Shown piece by piece: positions 5,989-8,421 of a stretch of 8,421 nucleotides of DNA. Made by a program: the position numbers and the translations under genes. Within the stretch, counting starts at the first letter, position 1, and each line of letters starts with the position of its first letter. The notes below the pieces were generated by a model, which was not told the DNA's origin, ran no database searches, and worked only from the letters and a program-made list of their open reading frames with translations. The stretch is from an uncultured Bacteroidales bacterium. Lineage in GTDB: Bacteria; Bacteroidota; Bacteroidia; Bacteroidales; UBA932. The DNA lies in contig CAMHRD010000035.1 of NCBI GenBank assembly GCA_946187365.1, positions 1 through 8,421 on the forward strand, in the 5' to 3' direction.

Positions 5989-6753
5989 CTATTCATTGCG
6001 CCAAACTACCGTGGCACCGGCCTGGTGTGTAGCAAGAATGAGAACCTCTGCAATCTGAACATGTGCAGGAGCAGATGCGGCAAAGTATGCAACATCCGCA
6101 ATATCAGCACCTGTGAGAGGTTCAATTCCTTTGTACACATTTTTGGCTCTGGCCAGATCTCCGTGGAAACGCGTGTTACTGAAGTTGGTCTCCACCAATC
6201 CGGGCTTAAGATTGGTAACGCGTAACGGAGTATGTGTCAACTCTATACGCAGTCCGTCACTTAGGGCTTTAACGGCGGACTTGGTTGCACAGTAAACGTT
6301 TCCGTTTGCATAGGCTGCATCACCTGCAACGGAACCTATATTGATGATATGACCCCTACCGTTCTTTATCATTGCCGGCACTACGGCGCGGGTCATATAG
6401 AGCAGTCCTTTGATGTTGGTATCTATCATTGTATCCCACTCATTGACGTCTCCATCATACTCAGGGTCAAGGCCTAACGCCAGTCCTGCATTGTTGATTA
6501 AAACATCAATGTTCTTCCACTCTTCAGGCAGTGACTCTATAGCAGCAACCACCTGAGCGTTATCTCTTACGTCAAACAAAAGAGAATAAACCTCCGCCCC
6601 GGCAGCGGCACTTTTAACCTCCTTTTCAGCATCTGCCAGCTTGTCTTTTCCCCTTCCGGTTAGGATTATACGGTAACCTCCTTCTGCAAACTTAACGGCG
6701 CAAGCTCTTCCAATTCCGCTAGTTGCTCCGGTTATTAAAACAGTTTTGTTCAT
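5989..6753 (-). CDS. ydfG: YdfG-like short-chain dehydrogenase (NADP-dependent 3-hydroxy acid dehydrogenase type)
   Basis: This is a classical SDR oxidoreductase, probably NADP-dependent, of the kind that oxidises serine, allo-threonine or other 3-hydroxy acids. It has the cofactor motif TGATSGIG (8-15), Asp61 in DVRD, NNAG (87-90), and the catalytic set Ser141, Tyr154 and Lys158 (YCATK). The stretches NIDVLINNAGLALG, MIDTNIKGLLYMTRAV and GHIINIGSVAG resemble E. coli YdfG closely by memory. At 254 residues the length fits. The start is the ATG at 6753-6751; a TTG three codons upstream is in frame but less likely. It heads the leftward operon, 34 nt before ruvA. The exact substrate is not determined. 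A link to hydroxy amino acids would suit the threonine aldolase gene in the same operon, but that is inference. Confidence 0.88.
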   Translation of the reverse strand: MNKTVLITGATSGIGRACAVKFAEGGYRIILTGRGKDKLADAEKEVKSAAAGAEVYSLLFDVRDNAQVVAAIESLPEEWKNIDVLINNAGLALGLDPEYDGDVNEWDTMIDTNIKGLLYMTRAVVPAMIKNGRGHIINIGSVAGDAAYANGNVYCATKSAVKALSDGLRIELTHTPLRVTNLKPGLVETNFSNTRFHGDLARAKNVYKGIEPLTGADIADVAYFAASAPAHVQIAEVLILATHQAGATVVWRNE

Positions 6754-6758
6754 ATAGA

Positions 6759-6790
6759 GCAAAAATAATCAAAAGATTGCATATTTTTGC
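6759..6790. promoter_or_regulatory. Symmetric divergent promoter/operator between ydfG and sufS
   Basis: GCAAAAATA (6759-6767) and TATTTTTGC (6782-6790) form a perfect 9-bp inverted repeat with a 14-bp centre that contains a further AATC/GATT dyad (6767-6770, 6775-6778). Each arm is also an exact Bacteroidota -7 element: TATTTTTG at 6782-6789 faces sufS and TATTTTTG at 6767-6760 on the minus strand faces ydfG. Neither has a TTTG at 19-21 nt upstream; each -33 position falls in or next to the other arm. Simultaneous use therefore seems unlikely, and an activator or a shared regulator may act here. Confidence 0.5.
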
Positions 6791-6800
6791 GCTGATTTTT

Positions 6801-8051
6801 ATGGAAGGCGCTAAAAATATAATTTCTGAGGTTCGTTCACACTTCCCAGCATTGGAGACAAGTATGAACGGCCGCAGGCTTGTTTATTTGGATAACGCAG
6901 CCACAACTCAAAAGAGCAGAGAGGTTTTGGAGTTTATATCCGGTGCAATGGTAAACAAGAACGCCAACGTTCACCGTTCAATGTACGCTCTTTCGGATCT
7001 TGCAACTGAGGCATACGAGGCTGCGCGTGAAAAGGTGCGCTCATTTATAAACGCTCCGCAGAGAGAGAACATCATCTTTACAAGCGGAACCACCGCCTCC
7101 ATAAACCTCGTTGCATCAAGCTTTTGCAGTGCCTTCTTAAAAGAGGGAGATGCCGTGCTCATTGAGGCAGATTCACACCACTCCAACATTGTGCCGTGGC
7201 AGCTTGCCGCTCAGAGAGTAGGTGCAAGCATTAAAGTTCTCCCGATAGATAGCTCAGGTAACCTTTGCACCAATCTGGCAGATAGCCTTTTAACACAGGA
7301 GGTTAAGATTGTTGCGCTCACTCAGGTCTCCAATGTTTTGGGTGTGGAAAATCCTACGGCGGAGCTAATAAAGATTGCGCATAAAAAGAATATTCCTGTG
7401 TTGGTAGACGGTGCGCAGGGCGTTGTTCATTCTGTGGTAGATGTGCAGAAAATGGATTGTGATTTTTACGCCTTTTCCGCTCACAAAATTTACGGTGCAA
7501 CAGGAGTTGGCGTGCTTTACGGAAAGAGAGAGCATCTGGAGAAGATGCCGCCGTATATGGGTGGAGGAGATATGGTGGAAACCGTTACGTATCAGAAGAC
7601 TACATACGCTCCCCTACCGCTTAAATTTGAGGCGGGCACTCCAAACTTTACCGGTGCCTCATCACTGCTTCCAGCACTTGAAACTGCAGAGTATTTGAGA
7701 GGGGGAATAGTAGGTGAAGAGGTCAAAAAAGAGGAGAGAGCAATTGTCTCATTTATGATGGAAAAGCTATCGCGGATTGAAGATGTTGAGATATACGGCG
7801 TTCCGGAGAATTTGGAGTTGAAACATCCTATTTTCTCCCTCAACGTTAAGGGAGTAAATGCAGGAGATACAGCTCAGATTTTAGATAAGATGGGTGTTGC
7901 GGTGCGCAGCGGACTTATGTGTGCAGAGCCGCTAATTAACTCATTCGGAGCAACTTCTGCGCTGCGTGTCTCCTTTGCTCCGTACAATACTTTAGAGGAG
8001 GCGGATTATTTTGTACAATGTTTGCAAAGAGCATTGCAGATGTTACGTTAA
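6801..8051 (+). CDS. sufS: SufS-type cysteine desulfurase
   Basis: SufS is a PLP enzyme that takes sulfur from L-cysteine as a persulfide for Fe-S cluster assembly, releasing alanine. The 416-residue product fits the SufS/CsdA group (about 405-415). Landmarks are YLDNAATTQK (29-38), NVHRSMYALS (56-65), SHHSNIVPWQ (125-134; His127 near PLP), VDGAQ (202-206; Asp203, Gln206), SAHKIYG (226-232) with PLP lysine Lys229, GGGDMVETVTYQKTTYA (254-270) and FEAGTPNFTGA (276-286). The sulfur-carrying residue is Cys374 in RSGLMCAEP; many SufS proteins have GHHCA here, so both His residues are replaced. The start is the ATG at 6801, just before the conserved N-terminus; an in-frame TTG at 6723 would run back into ydfG. 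sufE follows after 5 nt. Confidence 0.95.
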   Translation: MEGAKNIISEVRSHFPALETSMNGRRLVYLDNAATTQKSREVLEFISGAMVNKNANVHRSMYALSDLATEAYEAAREKVRSFINAPQRENIIFTSGTTASINLVASSFCSAFLKEGDAVLIEADSHHSNIVPWQLAAQRVGASIKVLPIDSSGNLCTNLADSLLTQEVKIVALTQVSNVLGVENPTAELIKIAHKKNIPVLVDGAQGVVHSVVDVQKMDCDFYAFSAHKIYGATGVGVLYGKREHLEKMPPYMGGGDMVETVTYQKTTYAPLPLKFEAGTPNFTGASSLLPALETAEYLRGGIVGEEVKKEERAIVSFMMEKLSRIEDVEIYGVPENLELKHPIFSLNVKGVNAGDTAQILDKMGVAVRSGLMCAEPLINSFGATSALRVSFAPYNTLEEADYFVQCLQRALQMLR

Positions 8052-8056
8052 GAGAA

Positions 8057-8421
8057 ATGGCAACAATTAAAGAGATAGAAAATCAGATAGTTGAAGAGTT
8101 CTCAATCTTTGATGACTGGATGGATAAATACCAGTATATTATAGATTTGGGGAAGAGCCTTCCTGTTATTGAGGAGTCTGCAAAAAAGGATGAGAACCTC
8201 ATAAAGGGATGCCAGAGCAGAGTGTGGTTAAACTGCAAAGAAGAGGAGGGGCTGCTCTACTTTTCCGCAGACAGTGACGCCATAATTACAAAGGGAATAA
8301 TTTCCTTGCTAATAAGAGTTTATAACGGTCAGTCTCCTAAAGATATTTTAGAGTCTGACCTCAGTTTCATTGAGAAGATTGGACTAAAAGAGAACCTCTC
8401 ACCAACCCGTGCAAACGGATT
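8057..8421 (+). CDS. sufE: SufE family sulfur acceptor, partial (cut by the right edge)
   Basis: SufE accepts the persulfide from SufS on its own cysteine, stimulates desulfurase turnover, and passes sulfur to the Suf scaffold. Translation from the ATG at 8057 gives 121 complete codons without a stop. It shows EEFSIFDDWMDKYQYIIDLG (13-32), then IKGCQSRVW (49-57) with acceptor Cys52, DSDAIITKGIISLLIRVYNG (about 70-90), and LKENLSPTRANG at the end. A full SufE has about 138-145 residues, so roughly the last 20 are missing because the window ends, not because the gene is broken. It lies 5 nt after the sufS stop, a typical sufS-sufE pair in one operon. Confidence 0.95.
   Translation, partial: MATIKEIENQIVEEFSIFDDWMDKYQYIIDLGKSLPVIEESAKKDENLIKGCQSRVWLNCKEEEGLLYFSADSDAIITKGIISLLIRVYNGQSPKDILESDLSFIEKIGLKENLSPTRANG

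Noticed and set aside
5955..5996. In-frame upstream ATG that would lengthen RuvA by 14 residues and overlap ydfG by 8 nt
   Set aside because: RuvA proteins begin at the MYDYIKG strand; the extra residues (MNSAVNERITTDTI) do not fit the family.
6754..6762. TTG start adding three residues to the SDR protein
   Set aside because: The ATG at 6753 directly precedes the usual NKTVLITG start strand, and the TTG lies inside the putative -7 box.
6723..6800. In-frame TTG start adding 26 residues to SufS
   Set aside because: It would run back into ydfG and across the divergent promoter; the ATG at 6801 matches the conserved N-terminus.
1..8421. CRISPR array, insertion sequence, phage, toxin-antitoxin, tRNA or rRNA gene
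   Set aside because: I found no regular repeats, transposase motifs, terminal inverted repeats or RNA gene signatures; codon style looks uniform across the genes.

Overview
The window looks like chromosomal housekeeping DNA of a member of the Bacteroidota, probably order Bacteroidales. Three things point there. Start codons lack clear Shine-Dalgarno sequences. Promoter-like elements fit the Bacteroidota housekeeping sigma consensus (TTTG, 19-21 nt, TAnnTTTG), including two with exactly 19-nt spacers. Several proteins (YbeY, SufS, threonine aldolase, MenA) carry wording I associate with this phylum. The genus cannot be read from the sequence. I see no mobile element, CRISPR array, tRNA or rRNA.

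Layout from left to right. Positions 1-91 are a divergent promoter region: a strong leftward promoter faces a gene of which only the first codons (MAK) lie in the window, and a rightward -7 element faces ybeY. Positions 92-2582 hold ybeY (rRNA maturation endonuclease) and mnmG (tRNA U34 modification), overlapping by 8 nt. Positions 2583-2879 are a structured convergent intergenic region with a long AT-rich inverted repeat, a degenerate duplicated motif, a site matching 14 of 16 positions of the chromosomal centromere consensus parS, and two rho-independent terminators. Positions 2880-6753 hold five leftward genes read in the order ydfG-like SDR dehydrogenase, ruvA, menA, gcvH, ltaE-type threonine aldolase. 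A second promoter probably lies just before gcvH. Positions 6754-6800 are a short divergent promoter region built as a 9-bp inverted repeat. Positions 6801-8421 hold sufS and the start of sufE, which runs off the right edge.

Functional links. gcvH and the threonine aldolase are joined by a TAATG stop/start overlap and both handle glycine: the aldolase releases glycine from threonine and GcvH is the lipoyl carrier of the glycine cleavage system. SufS and SufE form a cysteine desulfurase/sulfur acceptor pair feeding Fe-S cluster assembly. ybeY and mnmG both serve translation. ruvA (Holliday junction branch migration) and menA (menaquinone synthesis) are co-directional passengers of the leftward operon.

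I did not find an undescribed multi-gene system; all substantial genes belong to known families. The most interesting material is non-coding: the parS-like site beside mnmG, the symmetric divergent promoter between the SDR gene and sufS that may give nearly leaderless mRNAs, and the structured region after mnmG. Within proteins, active-site variants in YbeY and SufS deserve a look.
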